Below are positions 54,755 through 64,000 of a DNA stretch of 64,000 nucleotides, one piece after another (the first letter of the stretch is position 1; every line of letters begins with the position of its first letter). The stretch comes from Rhizobium sp. RCAM05350 (GTDB lineage: Bacteria; Pseudomonadota; Alphaproteobacteria; Rhizobiales; Rhizobiaceae): assembly GCA_024426085.1 (NCBI GenBank), contig CP087974.1:1674001-1738000 (forward strand), written 5' to 3'. The notes below the pieces were generated by a model. That model was not told where the DNA came from. It ran no database searches and saw only the letters and a list, made by a program, of their open reading frames with translations. Made by a program: the position numbers and the translations under genes.

Positions 54755-56167
54755 ATGAATCGCATCGTACCGATGATCCTCGCCGTCGCTCTGTTCATGG
54801 AGCAGATGGACTCCACCGTCATTGCGACATCGCTACCGGCAATCGCCCATGATCTCGGCGTCGGGCCGATCACGCTGAAGTTAGCGCTCACTTCCTACAT
54901 GGTGTCGCTGGCGATCTTCATCCCTTTGAGCGGCTGGATGGCCGACAGGTTCGGCGCGAAGCGCATCTTCCGCGCCGCCATTCTCGTGTTCATCATGGGG
55001 TCGATCTTCTGCGCCTTGGCCGACAGTGTGCTCGCCTTCGTCGTCTCGCGCTTCCTGCAGGGCATGGGCGGCGCAATGATGACGCCGGTGGCACGCCTCG
55101 TCCTGGTGCGCTCGACGCAGCGCAGCGAACTTGTCGGCGCCATGGCGCTGCTCACCATCCCTGCCCTCGTCGGACCACTCGCAGGCCCGCCGCTCGGCGG
55201 CTTCATCACCACCTATTTCTCCTGGCACTGGATTTTTCTGATCAACGTACCGGTCGGCATTCTCGGCTATATCCTGTCGGGCATCTACCTGCCGGAGATC
55301 AAGGGCGACGCGCCGCCGCCGATCGATATCAAGGGCTTTTTCCTGAGCGCCATAGCAGCCTCGGGCACGATGTTCGGGCTGTCGGTGATGAGCCTGCCGG
55401 CGCTACCGCCACAGATCGGCGCTGCGGCCGTCATCATCGGCATCATCTGCGGTTTTCTTTATGTCCGCCATGCACGGCGCCACCCCGCCCCGCTGCTCGA
55501 TCTCAACCTGTTCAAGGACAGCGCGTTTCGGGCCGCAGCCATCGGCGGCACGCTGTTTCGCATCTCGATCGGCGCCGTACCCTTCCTGATGCCGCTGATG
55601 CTGCAGGTCGGCTTCGGCCTGACGCCGTTCCAATCCGGCATGATCACCTTCGTCGGCGCCGTCGGTGCGCTGACGACAAAATTCTTCGCCAAGCGCGTGC
55701 TGATCTTTGCCGGTTTCCGCACGACGCTGATCTTTGCTTGCATCACCGGCACGATCCTGACTTTCGTCAACGGACTGTTCACCCCGGCAACACCCTATGC
55801 CGTGATGATGTTCATCCTGCTGCTGGCCGGTTTTGCCCGCTCGTTCTTCTTCACCAGCGTCAATGCACTGGCTTTCGCGGACATTCCGGATCTGATGGCA
55901 AGCAAGGCCACCTCGATGACGGCCGTGCTGCAACAGATGAGCCTGGCGCTCGGCGTTGCCGTCGCCGGTGCTATCCTGGAAATAGAGACGACGCTGACCG
56001 GATCGAAGCTGGAGCTGGGGGATTTCCAGTTGGCCTTCATGCTGATCTCGGCGATCACCCTGTCGGCGATCATACCGCTGATCCGCATGTCGAAAACGGC
56101 CGGCGCATCTGTCTCCGGTCACCGGATGCCGGCTGACCCAGAGGCGGAGACCATTGCGGTCAAATAG
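54755..56167 (+). CDS. MFS drug-exporter, DHA2 family (14 helices)
   Basis: About 470 residues from the ATG at 54755. The first helix carries the DHA2 signature MDSTVIATSLPAIAHDLG; motif A is GWMADRFGAKRIF, and motif C lies in GPLAGPPLGGFITTYFSWHW. About 14 hydrophobic segments can be counted. Such pumps (EmrB/QacA type) expel drugs or other toxic compounds using the proton gradient. No membrane-fusion partner gene is adjacent. A palindrome upstream may bind a repressor. The frame is intact; a longer frame back to a TTG at 54698 is not supported. Confidence 0.88.
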   Translation: MNRIVPMILAVALFMEQMDSTVIATSLPAIAHDLGVGPITLKLALTSYMVSLAIFIPLSGWMADRFGAKRIFRAAILVFIMGSIFCALADSVLAFVVSRFLQGMGGAMMTPVARLVLVRSTQRSELVGAMALLTIPALVGPLAGPPLGGFITTYFSWHWIFLINVPVGILGYILSGIYLPEIKGDAPPPIDIKGFFLSAIAASGTMFGLSVMSLPALPPQIGAAAVIIGIICGFLYVRHARRHPAPLLDLNLFKDSAFRAAAIGGTLFRISIGAVPFLMPLMLQVGFGLTPFQSGMITFVGAVGALTTKFFAKRVLIFAGFRTTLIFACITGTILTFVNGLFTPATPYAVMMFILLLAGFARSFFFTSVNALAFADIPDLMASKATSMTAVLQQMSLALGVAVAGAILEIETTLTGSKLELGDFQLAFMLISAITLSAIIPLIRMSKTAGASVSGHRMPADPEAETIAVK

Positions 56168-56179
56168 CAGAGTGGCTGA

Positions 56180-56563
56180 CTACTCCGGCTGCTCGCAGAC
56201 CGCCGAAAGCTTGTTGCCATCGGGATCGTGGACATAGGCCGCATAGAAATGCGCATGAAATGGCCTGAGCCCCGGTTCGCCCTCGTCGGTGCCGCCATGG
56301 GCAAGTGCTGCCGTATAGAATGCGTCAACCGCGGCGCGGCTTTCCGCTTCAAGCGCGACCATCGAACCGTTGCCGATCGTCGCAGCCTTCCGGTTGTGGG
56401 GTGTGACGACCCACAGGCGGCAGCGCGTATCGCTCTCCGCCCCGTAACCGATCTCGACGTCATCCTGTTTGCGGCGCTTCAGGCCGAGCGGAGCGAGCGC
56501 TGCGTCATAAAACAGCCGCGCCCGATCAAGATCATTGGTGCCGATGGTGACATAGAGAAGCAT
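56180..56563 (-). CDS. VOC-family (glyoxalase/bleomycin resistance-like) protein
   Basis: 127 residues, intact. One VOC module: MLLYVTIGTNDLDRARLFYD at the start, CRLWVVTPHNRKAA in the middle, and YAAYVHDPDGNKLSAVCEQ at the end. The pattern is typical of small lactoylglutathione-lyase-like proteins of unknown substrate. It begins 3 bases after the rlmE stop and is probably co-transcribed with it. Converges on the MFS gene. Confidence 0.85.
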   Translation of the reverse strand: MLLYVTIGTNDLDRARLFYDAALAPLGLKRRKQDDVEIGYGAESDTRCRLWVVTPHNRKAATIGNGSMVALEAESRAAVDAFYTAALAHGGTDEGEPGLRPFHAHFYAAYVHDPDGNKLSAVCEQPE

Positions 56564-56566
56564 GGG

Positions 56567-57346
56567 TTAGTCGGCCTCGACCTGATCCCGCTCGTCCACC
56601 ACTTCGCGCTCGTCGATTTCGGTCTCACTATCATAGAGCGAGCGGGCACCGGGCTTGCGGCCCTTGAACCCTTTGGCGAGCAGGAACATCTCGACCGATT
56701 CGGCCCGCGAAGCCGCCGGCTTCACATGGATGACCTGCTTGAAATTCTGCTTCAACAGCGTCAGCAATTCCCGCTCTGCACCGCCCTGAAAGGTCTTGGC
56801 GAGGAAATGCCCACCTTCGCCGAGAACGTCGATGGCGAAGTAGGCCGCGACTTCGCAGAGATGCATGGTGCGGATGTGGTCGGTCTGGCGATGGCCGGTT
56901 GTCGGAGCGGCCATGTCGGAGAGCACCAGATCAGGCGTGCCGCCGAGCGCTGTCATCAGCTTTTCCGGCGCCGTGGGGTCGAGGAAGTCCAGCTGCAGGA
57001 TATGGACGCCGGCCAGCGGATCGAGCTCGAGAAAATCGATCGCCACCACCTTCGGATCGCTATCGGTCGAGTTCGTCACCTTGGCGGCGATCTGCGACCA
57101 GCTGCCCGGGGCAGCACCGAGATCGATGATGCGCTTGGCGCCGGAGAGGATCTTGTGCTTCTCGTCGATCTCCAGAAGCTTGAACGCCGCGCGGGCGCGA
57201 TAGCCTTCGAGCTGCGCGCGCTGCACATAGGGATCGTTGATATGCCGCTCGATCCAGCGCCGCGACGACGCCTTCAGCTTGCCCTTCTTGACTTTCTGGC
57301 CAAGCTTGCGCCCGGTGCGGTTTCCGCCGATCGGGGGTTTGGTCAT
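56567..57346 (-). CDS. rlmE: 23S rRNA U2552 2'-O-ribose methyltransferase
   Basis: 259 residues. RrmJ/FtsJ family: SAM-binding [16 protein letters not shown] near residue 70, catalytic Asp in [13 protein letters not shown], Lys in [11 protein letters not shown] and Glu in [18 protein letters not shown], making the K-D-K-E set with Lys in RARAAFKL. A basic N-terminal tail ([14 protein letters not shown]) and an acidic C-terminal tail are extra. The ATG at 57346 overlaps the stop of the upstream Ppx/GppA gene. Confidence 0.94.
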   Translation of the reverse strand: MTKPPIGGNRTGRKLGQKVKKGKLKASSRRWIERHINDPYVQRAQLEGYRARAAFKLLEIDEKHKILSGAKRIIDLGAAPGSWSQIAAKVTNSTDSDPKVVAIDFLELDPLAGVHILQLDFLDPTAPEKLMTALGGTPDLVLSDMAAPTTGHRQTDHIRTMHLCEVAAYFAIDVLGEGGHFLAKTFQGGAERELLTLLKQNFKQVIHVKPAASRAESVEMFLLAKGFKGRKPGARSLYDSETEIDEREVVDERDQVEAD

Positions 57347-58962
57347 TGTGCGTTTCCTTCGTGGGAGCCGTGCGGTGCAAAGCCGCGCATCGGTCTGCAG
57401 GCGCGGCCGCGCCGCCACACACCGTCATCGGCCATCATGTCTGTCAAAAGCCCCTCGCGCAGACCGCGATCGGCAACGCGCATGCGCTCCGATGGCCAGC
57501 GGCGGCGAATGGCTTCGAGAATGGCGCAGCCGGCCAAAACCAGATCGGCCCGGTCCGGCCCGATGCAGGGGTTGGCGGCGCGGGCAGTGAAATCCCACGA
57601 CAGCAGGCGCGCCTGCATCGCCGAGACCTCGTCATCCGACAGCCAGAGACCATCGACCTTGCGGCGGTCGTAACGCGGCAGGTCGAGATGGACGCCCGCC
57701 AGCGTCGTCACCGTGCCGGAGGTGCCGATCAGATGAAAGCCGTTCTCGTCGCCGGGATTGTCAAGCGTGTGGATGGCCGGGCAATCGAAGTGGACAGCAT
57801 GCCCTGAACCTCGACAACCATCGCCTCGAAACTCGCCGGCGAGACGTCCTGGCCGCCATGGCGTTCCGACAGCGTCACCACGCCGACCGGCAGCGATGTC
57901 CAGTGGGTGATGTGATTGGCCAGCCTGCTCGACCGGTTCTCGCCGATCTTGATGACGGCGATCTCGGATGAGCCGCCGCCGATATCGAACAGCACCACCG
58001 ATTTGGTCTCGCGGCCGACCAGCGACGAGCAGCCGGAGACGGCAAGCCGCGCCTCGGTTTCACGTGTGATGATCTCCAGCTCCAGCCCGGTTTCCGCAAG
58101 TACCCGTTCGAGGAACACCTCACCATTTTCGGCGGCACGGGTCGCTTCGGTGGCGATCAGCCGGGTCTTACGGATATCGCGTCTTCAGCTTGGCGGCGCA
58201 GACTTTCAGGGCCTCGATCGAGCGGTCCATCGCATCCTGCGACAGGCGGCCGGAGGCACCTAGCCCCTCGCCGAGCCGGACAATGCGCGAAAAGGCATCG
58301 ACCACACGGAACTGGCCGGGACGGGTCGGCTGGGCAATCAGCAGACGGCAATTGTTGGTGCCGAGGTCGAGTGCCGCATAGAGCGGCGAACCCGAATCAG
58401 ACCCATATGAAAACGCTTGCCCGCTGCTTCGACGCTCATGCCCATGGTTGCCGGAACCACTAAAGCCAGACGATGGCCGCTCTTCAGCCCGGGAGTTGGC
58501 AGCAGCCGACTGCGGCGCCTGCTGCCGTGCGGCATCGCCGGCGGGACGCGGCTTTTCGCTGGTCGCCAGCGGACGTCCCTGCAAGCTGCGGCGCTGCCTA
58601 CTCTTCTTGCTGCGTTTGCGGCTGGAATTGTCGGCACCTGGAGCAGCAACCGGCTTCGCACCAGCGGCGTCGGCGCTTACACCTGCCGTCGCTGACGGCT
58701 GTGCCTGACCGGATTTGGAACGGCGCCTGCGCTTGCGTTTGCGCACCGGTTCTCCGGTGGCATCTGTCACTTCGGGACGCCGTGTTTCTCCGTTACCAAC
58801 GGAGGAACTGGCATTCGCAGAGGCTGCACGGGACGGTTTTCCCCGCCTGCGCTTGCCTTTGCCGGAACGAGGTACTGACTGCCCATCGTCGCGGTCTGCT
58901 GCCGACGCCCTGGAAACGGACGGCTGTTCGCCGTTGTCGGGGTCTCTCACGTGTCTGTCCAT
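57343..58962 (-). CDS. Ppx/GppA phosphatase with long basic N-terminal extension (frameshifted)
   Basis: About 540 residues. The first 190 or so are low-complexity and very basic ([32 protein letters not shown]), probably disordered and possibly polyphosphate- or RNA-binding. The catalytic ASKHA fold follows: [42 protein letters not shown] and [14 protein letters not shown]. These enzymes hydrolyse polyphosphate or pppGpp. Frame breaks near 58175 and 57800. The stop overlaps rlmE, and the pairing of this gene with rlmE is common in rhizobia. Whether it is Ppx or GppA cannot be told here. Confidence 0.88.
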
Positions 58963-59145
58963 TGCGCCGCGCGGAACGATAGCCGCTCAAGGCGCTCTCT
59001 TGATTTTCGTTGGGCCGACTTTACCAGCGCCGCCCCAATTCGCCAAATTCTTTTTGCACAGCGTTTCGGCAGCCCTGTTGGCGACCTGTCACCAACCGTC
59101 GTTCACAGATTTTATCCGGCATGACGGATTTTTCACCAAAATCTA

Positions 59146-59173
59146 TTGCATCCCCCGATCTTTTGTTTATAAG
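59146..59173 (+). promoter_or_regulatory. Candidate promoter of tRNA-Gln
   Basis: TTGCAT (59146-59151), a 16-base spacer and TATAAG (59168-59173) end 41 bases before the mature tRNA. Apart from this, the bases between 58963 and 59214 show nothing notable. Confidence 0.4.
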
Positions 59174-59214
59174 CCCGCCTCACCGGCTGGGCACAAACAT
59201 CGCCCACGCAGTTT

Positions 59215-59288
59215 TGGGGAATAGGTTAACGGTAGACCCACGGACTCTGACTCCGTTAGTCCTGGTTCGAATCCAGGTTCCCCAGCCA
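59215..59288 (+). tRNA. tRNA-Gln (anticodon CUG)
   Basis: A complete cloverleaf of 74 bases including an encoded CCA end. The acceptor TGGGGAA pairs with TTCCCCA, the anticodon stem ACGGA / TCCGT encloses the loop CTCTGAC with anticodon CTG, and the T arm CCTGG-TTCGAAT-CCAGG is perfect. The discriminator base is G. No integrase lies beside it. Confidence 0.97.
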
Positions 59289-59386
59289 TATTTCTTCCGA
59301 TGAAGTCATGTTTCCGCCGCATGCAGTCTGCGGCTACGTCGCCTTAAAGGCGGCGCTTCCTGTTCACTGGCGCCTGATGTGACGGC

Positions 59387-60187
59387 TTACTTCGGGAAGA
59401 GGAATGTCATTCCCACGCGCGCCAGCCTTCGGGGCCGTTTTCAGGGGCGGTTGCCCAGTAGCGGGCGCCGGCGCTGAGGCTGACCGGCTGTTCACCGAAC
59501 TTCACCAGCTTGGAAACCTGGAAATTGATCGGCACGGACCATTCCTTGTTCTTCCAGTCCTAGGTGCTTTCAGTGTTCAGGCTGATGGTCCAGGCATCGG
59601 GAGTGGTGTAGGAAACGAACGGCTGGAGAAAAGTGTTGCTGATATCCGGTCTGCCGTTGTCTCCGGCGAACGACCAGATGTGATTGGCAAGGGCGCCATA
59701 GGTCCAAGGGCCTTCCTGCTTCAGGAGGACGACCGTCGGACCGGCACCCCACCTCTCAGAGCCAAAAAGGTCATTGGTGCCCGTCGGGATCAGAAAGACC
59801 GGACCCAATCCCCAGATGATGCCGCTTTCGGTCGGTTTGGAGGGCGAGAAGAAGAAGCTCTGGGTGATATCGCCGAAACCGAACTGGCTGCCCGAGGGGC
59901 CGGCAATATCGTCTTGCCAGATCACCGGCATGATCGTGCGCGAAATGACATTCCAGTCGGCGTTCAGGCTGATCGGCACCACTGGCTGGATGTTGAGAAC
60001 CTGACGGTTGCCATCCTGCGGGCCATAGCCGCTGTCATAGTTGAACTGGAACGGCACGCTGATCAGATGCGACGGGGTTGCTCAACTGCTTGGCGAGATC
60101 AGCATCCTCAGCGTGGACAGTGCCTGTTGCTGCCATGACAAAGGCCGCAACCGATCCGCCGGCGGCGAAGATTCTGTGAATCGTCAT
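59387..60187 (-). CDS. Outer-membrane beta-barrel transporter-like protein, interrupted
   Basis: About 266 residues if read through. A signal peptide (RIFAAGGSVAAFVMAATGTVHA) starts at 60187, then DADLAKQLSNPVASL and amphipathic strands such as DGNRQVLNIQPVVPISL and PTVVLLKQEGPWTYGAL. The C terminus corrects to GWRAWEMTFLFPK, with the terminal aromatic pattern of outer-membrane barrels. Three faults are seen: a frame break near 60065, an in-frame TAG at 59560-59562 where a Tyr codon would fit (before DWKNKEW), and a lost base near 59407. Sequencing error or a decaying gene are both possible. Confidence 0.72.
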
Positions 60188-60302
60188 GTCGCAAATTCCC
60201 CGTTTATCTCGCCGAAGCCGGCCTTCACCGTTTTCAACAGCATGTCATTGAATGTATAGGGCAATGGCCGAAACCACTGCAGGTCCAAAGTGAAACGGCT
60301 GC

Positions 60303-61280
60303 TTATGGAGCCGGCGGCGTTATGGAGATCGGAACCGAGACGGTTGCAAACACGGCTGTTCCTTCGGCGCGGTTCTTGGCGTCGAATTCCTGAAAAACCT
60401 TGAGGCTGGTGGCGAAGGCCTGCTCGCCGACCTTGAAATTATAGCCGATCTGCGCGCCAAGCGCTGTCACCCTGCCCTTGAAATCGCCGAGTTTTGCGCC
60501 CGAGCCGCTATCCCCGGTCAACTGGCTGTAATGATAGCCGACGATGCCGGCGGAAAACTGTTCGGTAAAATGCTTCGAGACAGCCCACTCGAAATGGAAC
60601 TCGTTACCCGTCCTGTAGTCGGTCGCCGGGTTTTCCACGTTGAAGGCGATGCCGACCGTGCCGGAAATATCGATGCCGGTCTCGGGGTTAAACCAGGTTC
60701 CGGCCGCAAACACATCCGAGCCCCAGTGATTGAAGGCAATGTTGGCCAAAGCGCCCTTCTGATAATCGCCAATGGGAACGTTGACCAAGACGCCGGTCTG
60801 CCAATGAAAGTCGCCTGAATGCCAGCCGACGAGGCCGCTGACAATGGGGTCGCCGACAGTGAAAACATCGTCTGACACGGAACGCGAGACCGGGCCGAGC
60901 GGCGAAGCCAGATCCTCCTTGGCAGCCACGTCTTTCCAGCCGATCGGCAGCGTCGTGGTCAAGGCAAAATTGCCGCCGGCCGGATCCCATGGCGTCACCC
61001 AGATGAACGTCGGCAATTCGACAACGACGCTTGCATCGACGGCGCCGACAAGCTTGCCGCCCAAAGGCAGCTGGCGATCCCCACCCAGGTCTCCCTGATA
61101 ATAATAGACATCATTCTGGAAGAACACGCCCGGTGGCGGCAGGATCGCCGCGGCCGGCCCCTTGCTGCCCAACAGGTAGAATCCGGCGCCGCCTTCGGCT
61201 GCGTAAACGCTGGAAACAGAGCCGGCAGCCAGCAACGACGCCAGCGCTGCAACCAAACCTGGTATTTTTCGATTCCGCAT
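60303..61280 (-). CDS. SphA/Phenol_MetA_deg family outer-membrane protein
   Basis: 325 residues, intact. The start at 61280 (MRNRKIPGLVAALASLLAAG) gives a signal peptide ending near SVYAAEGG and has GGGGGA upstream. The mature part consists of alternating strands with many Gly and aromatic residues: GAGFYLLGSKGPAAAILPPP, PVSRSVSDDVFTVGDPIVSG, VGYHYSQLTGDSGSGAKLG. This matches the barrel family first noted in meta-cleavage aromatic pathways and SphA-type porins. The substrate is unknown. It lies 115 bases before the second, damaged barrel gene on the same strand. Confidence 0.82.
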   Translation of the reverse strand: MRNRKIPGLVAALASLLAAGSVSSVYAAEGGAGFYLLGSKGPAAAILPPPGVFFQNDVYYYQGDLGGDRQLPLGGKLVGAVDASVVVELPTFIWVTPWDPAGGNFALTTTLPIGWKDVAAKEDLASPLGPVSRSVSDDVFTVGDPIVSGLVGWHSGDFHWQTGVLVNVPIGDYQKGALANIAFNHWGSDVFAAGTWFNPETGIDISGTVGIAFNVENPATDYRTGNEFHFEWAVSKHFTEQFSAGIVGYHYSQLTGDSGSGAKLGDFKGRVTALGAQIGYNFKVGEQAFATSLKVFQEFDAKNRAEGTAVFATVSVPISITPPAP

Positions 61281-61863
61281 TCCCCCGTTTCCCAATAAAC
61301 TTTCAAAAACTCCAGGCACCATTGTCCCTGCCATCCGCGAATCACAGTCGCGAACGAAGGCCATTGTGACAGTGCCCTATTGCGTGAAGCTAACCTCCCA
61401 AAGGTCATTTTCTGTATCGGTTTTTTGAAGAATATCTCGATCTGTGTTCTCTTTTTCGGGGTGTGTTGCCCAGGCGAAAACAACCAGGCTTCGACAAATT
61501 TCGCCATATACCGGTGTCACGCAATAAGATGCGGCATCAGCCCCCCGCGAAAAACGGGGTTTCAATTGCCGGAGAAATCTGCGAAAGGCCTGTCGTCCGC
61601 AAGGACCGGACGCGGCTGCTATTAGATTTAGAATAGGGCCGGGCGGGCAGATTGACGTCTCTCTCGCTGCCACGAACGAACGTGGCCGTCCATTTCCATC
61701 GGCCCGCGCCGGGCATATGACGTCGAGCCATTGAATATTTATATTGCAGATCGAACCTCAACCTTTTTTTGGGCTGAGTTCAGACTGCCGGTTGATCCGC
61801 CCCGCACAAGCAATGGGCGCTATTTTGCCGCTTTCTCCGATTGAGTCTCCTGGAATAGCGGAT
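61281..61863. other. Non-coding divergent gap
   Basis: About 580 bases between the SphA-like gene and the O-GlcNAc-transferase-like gene. The part near 61380-61480 is AT-richer. A short hairpin CCCCG-cgaaaaa-CGGGG followed by TTT lies at 61543-61562. No gene or clear promoter is seen. The frame of the downstream gene is open from 61744, but its upstream part lacks family features. Confidence 0.5.
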
Positions 61864-63804
61864 ATGGACGGACAAGGACTTGCCGCGGCGAGAGTCGCAT
61901 TTGAACAGGCTGACTATCTGGAAGCCCTAGCGCTTCTCAGTCCCCTGCTCGGTACGACGACGGATGCCGCCCCTCTTGTGCTTCTCGGCGGCGCTCTCGA
62001 AAAACTCGGCCTGCCGGCCGAGGCAGCACAAGCCTTCGAGCAGGCCGCGCCATATGCCGGACGCGATGCCGACACACTGCTCAGCCGCGCCACGGCACTT
62101 TATTTCCAGGCCGGCGACGATGACCGCACGCAGCTGATCGGCATCAAACTGCTGGACAGCATGCCGGGGGATGCGACCCTGGCCTATGTTCTGGCGCAAT
62201 CGTTTCGCCGAACCGGCGATACGACCCTCGTCGATCTCGTCAAACACGACCTGGCAAACAGCGATGATGCCGATCATCTGAAACTTGCCGGGGAAATCCT
62301 TGGCGAGAGCGAACGCAATCCGTTGACGTTGACCGTGTTTCAAAAGCTTGCGGCACTTTTTCCCGACGATCCCTATACGCAATTCAAATTCATGTCGGTT
62401 GCGCGCGATTTCTGCGATTTCGAGGCGATCGAAAAGCTCGAGCAGGCCAATGCCGATCAACTGGCGGCTGGCGACCTTTCTACGTTCGAAGGCGAAACGG
62501 CGTATTCGAACCTGTTGCGCTGCGGCGACGAGCGGCTCAACCGGCTTGCGACGAACAATCCCGGCCTGACTTCCGTTGCCTCGCCGGCCACCAGCAGACA
62601 GAGACGGGTGCGGCAGCATCGCTGGGGCGACCGGATTCGCATCGGTTATCTTTCCAGCGATTTCTGGAGCGAGCATGCCACCATGCGGCTATTGCAAAGC
62701 GTGCTGGAGGCCCATGACCCGAGGCGCTTCGACGTTACCCTCTACTGCTATACCTCGCCGCACCAGACGGCGACCGATGGTACCCGGTCAAAATGGGGCC
62801 GGATCGTTCCCTTGCACGGCAAGACCGATGCAGAAGCGGCCGATATCATCCGCCAGCAGGATATCGACATCCTCGTTGACCTCAAGGGCCATACCGGCGG
62901 ATCCCGTTCCAACATCCTCAACCAGATGGTGGCGCCTGTTCAGGTCGCCTGGCTCGGCTTTCCCGGCAGTGCCGTGAACATCGATTGCGACTATGTCATC
63001 GGCGACCGGATCGTGCTGCCGAACAGCTCCAGGCAGAGCTACCATGAGAAATTCTGCCGGCTGCCGGAAAGCTACCAGCCCAACGACCCCATCCACCGCG
63101 TCCTGCCGCCAGCCGCCAGCCGGCTATCGCTCGGCTTGCCTTCGGATCGCTTCGTCTTCGCCGCCTTCAATGCTGCCCGCAAGATATCGCTTACGGTCGT
63201 TGATCGCTGGGCGGGAGATCCTGCGCCGTTCCAGCCACTCGGTTCTCTGGGTGATGATCGATGGCGACCTCGCCCGCAGCAATTTTCTCGCCGCCTTCGA
63301 CAGGCGCGGGGTCGGTGCCGAGAGGATCATCTTCGCCCCCTCGACAGGCTATGATGCCCATATCGCCCGGTTGCAGGCAGCCGATATCGGGCTCGATACC
63401 TTTCCCTATAACGGTCATACGACCACATCGGACAAACTATGGGCGGGCCTGCCCGTGGTTTCGTTGAGGGGAAGTAATTTCGCTTCATGGGTTTCCGAGA
63501 GCCTGCTGACGGCGATTGGCCTTCAGCATCTGGTGGCGGCCACGCCCGACGCCTTCGTGGAACGCGCCGTTGCCCTGTCGCAAAATCCCGAAGACGTCGC
63601 GCAATTGAAGCAGACCATTTCACGCAACAGGTTTCTGGCCCCCTGTTTGATGCCGAGCGGTTCTGCCGCCACCTGGAAAACGGGTATGAGACGATGGCGG
63701 AGCGTGCGAAAGCCAAGCTGCCGCCGGATCATTTTGACGTCCCCGCTCTGCCGGTTCGATCGCAGCCTTTTTCAACACGGGCACAAGCGGACCACGCAGA
63801 CTGA
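61864..63804 (+). CDS. TPR / O-GlcNAc-transferase (SPINDLY-like) family protein (frameshifted)
   Basis: About 646 residues. The N-terminal 230 residues are TPR-like helical repeats (AARVAFEQADYLEALALLSP, LEKLGLPAEAAQAFEQAAPY). The glycosyltransferase-41 catalytic region follows: RIGYLSSDFWSEHATMRLL, VDLKGHTGGSRSNILNQM, APVQVAWLGFPGSAVNIDCD, then after correction DTFPYNGHTTTSDKLWAGLP, the UDP-sugar site. Frame breaks near 63220 and 63625; stop at 63804. Start at 61864 (MDGQGLAAAR) is the most likely. Eukaryotic relatives modify Ser/Thr on proteins; the bacterial target is unknown. Confidence 0.85.
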
Positions 63805-63977
63805 AAGAGCCGCCGGCATTTTTGTGCGTACTCGGTCAGGATTGTCGGTACAGCCTGCAACGATCAATGATACAGCTCGCACCCCGGCATTGCAGTGCGC
63901 CCATCCGTTGCGTCTATCGCTCTGCATCCCATCGAAACGACCACAATTGCCGGCGACGAACCGTGAAAGGGCCATGC

Positions 63978-64000
63978 ATGGCCGAGAAATTCATCGTTAT
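63978..64000 (+). CDS. Start of a gene cut by the window end
   Basis: ATG at 63978 with GAAAGGG ten bases upstream encodes MAEKFIV before the window ends. Too short to identify. The bases from 63805 to 63977 show no other gene. Confidence 0.35.

Noticed and set aside
56228..57673. A 481-codon plus-strand frame opposite rlmE and the Ppx/GppA gene
   Set aside because: Antisense shadow with no recognisable fold; the minus strand holds complete signatures.
59215..59288. tRNA-Gln as the attachment site of an integrated element
   Set aside because: No integrase, no direct repeat of the tRNA 3' end and no composition change next to it.

Overview
The window looks like chromosome from an alphaproteobacterium of the order Hyphomicrobiales, most likely family Rhizobiaceae (Rhizobium/Agrobacterium relatives). 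The signs are a short-form HisG paired with HisZ and HisS, groESL behind a CIRCE operator, a DUF1127 protein beside a LysR regulator, the GshA type found in these bacteria, a katG-oxyR divergon, and high-GC coding sequence throughout. No genus can be fixed from sequence reading alone. Most of the window is housekeeping or core metabolism, with a few small accessory patches.

The most important caution is base-level quality. About thirty clearly recognisable genes, including essential ones (ileS, hisS, groEL, ribF), are cut by 1-2 base frameshifts. These lie mostly in G/C homopolymers or GCGC dinucleotide runs, roughly one per kilobase of affected gene. The encoded protein resumes in another frame with no lost residues, so I treat them as sequence errors and give the full gene span. 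Only two loci look damaged for other reasons: a metallo-beta-lactamase-fold gene without its 5' part (about 52307-52880), and an outer-membrane barrel gene with an in-frame TAG (59387-60187).

Layout. 1-8.5 kb, minus strand: rhodanese-ChrB fusion and chrA (chromate), HAD phosphatase, ribF, a BrnA-like protein, ileS, a lipoprotein. 8.6-10.9 kb, plus: groES-groEL. 11.4-20.5 kb: two paralogous small PAS-like proteins, an FAD reductase, a GST, the hisS-(VOC)-hisZ-hisG operon, an XRE regulator and a copper-flavoured set (His/Cys-rich exported protein, DUF305 protein, small membrane protein). 20.5-31 kb: tag, two L,D-transpeptidases, the glcDEF glycolate oxidase operon with a divergent LysR gene, and DUF6880-like and DUF3422 proteins. 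31-38 kb: FadR-type regulator, NUDIX, PiT phosphate permease, rsmE, gshA, GNAT, DUF937. 38.2-39.3 kb: a low-GC two-gene membrane-protein unit, one member resembling SieB superinfection-exclusion proteins; this is the best candidate for an undescribed system.

39.7-45.6 kb: DUF1127/LysR pair, katG/oxyR, a dienelactone hydrolase-like protein. 45.8-48.5 kb: an overlapping patatin - acetoacetate decarboxylase - 3-hydroxybutyrate dehydrogenase operon. 48.7-52.1 kb: MAPEG protein, LtrA-like protein, guaB. 52.3-54.5 kb: the truncated hydrolase, then an OmpA-DUF2092 fusion with a coupled small gene. 54.7-59 kb: MFS exporter, VOC protein, rlmE and a ppx/gppA-type gene. Then come tRNA-Gln(CUG), two outer-membrane barrels, a bacterial O-GlcNAc-transferase-like protein and the first codons of another gene.

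Functional links: several blocks concern oxidative or metal stress (katG-oxyR, gshA, GST, chrBA, DUF305, groESL), and others concern two- and four-carbon metabolism (glcDEF, adc-bdhA). Operon structure is supported by repeated ATGA stop-start overlaps (chrB/chrA, hisZ/hisG, glcD/glcE, patatin/adc, gppA/rlmE, DUF2092/small gene).
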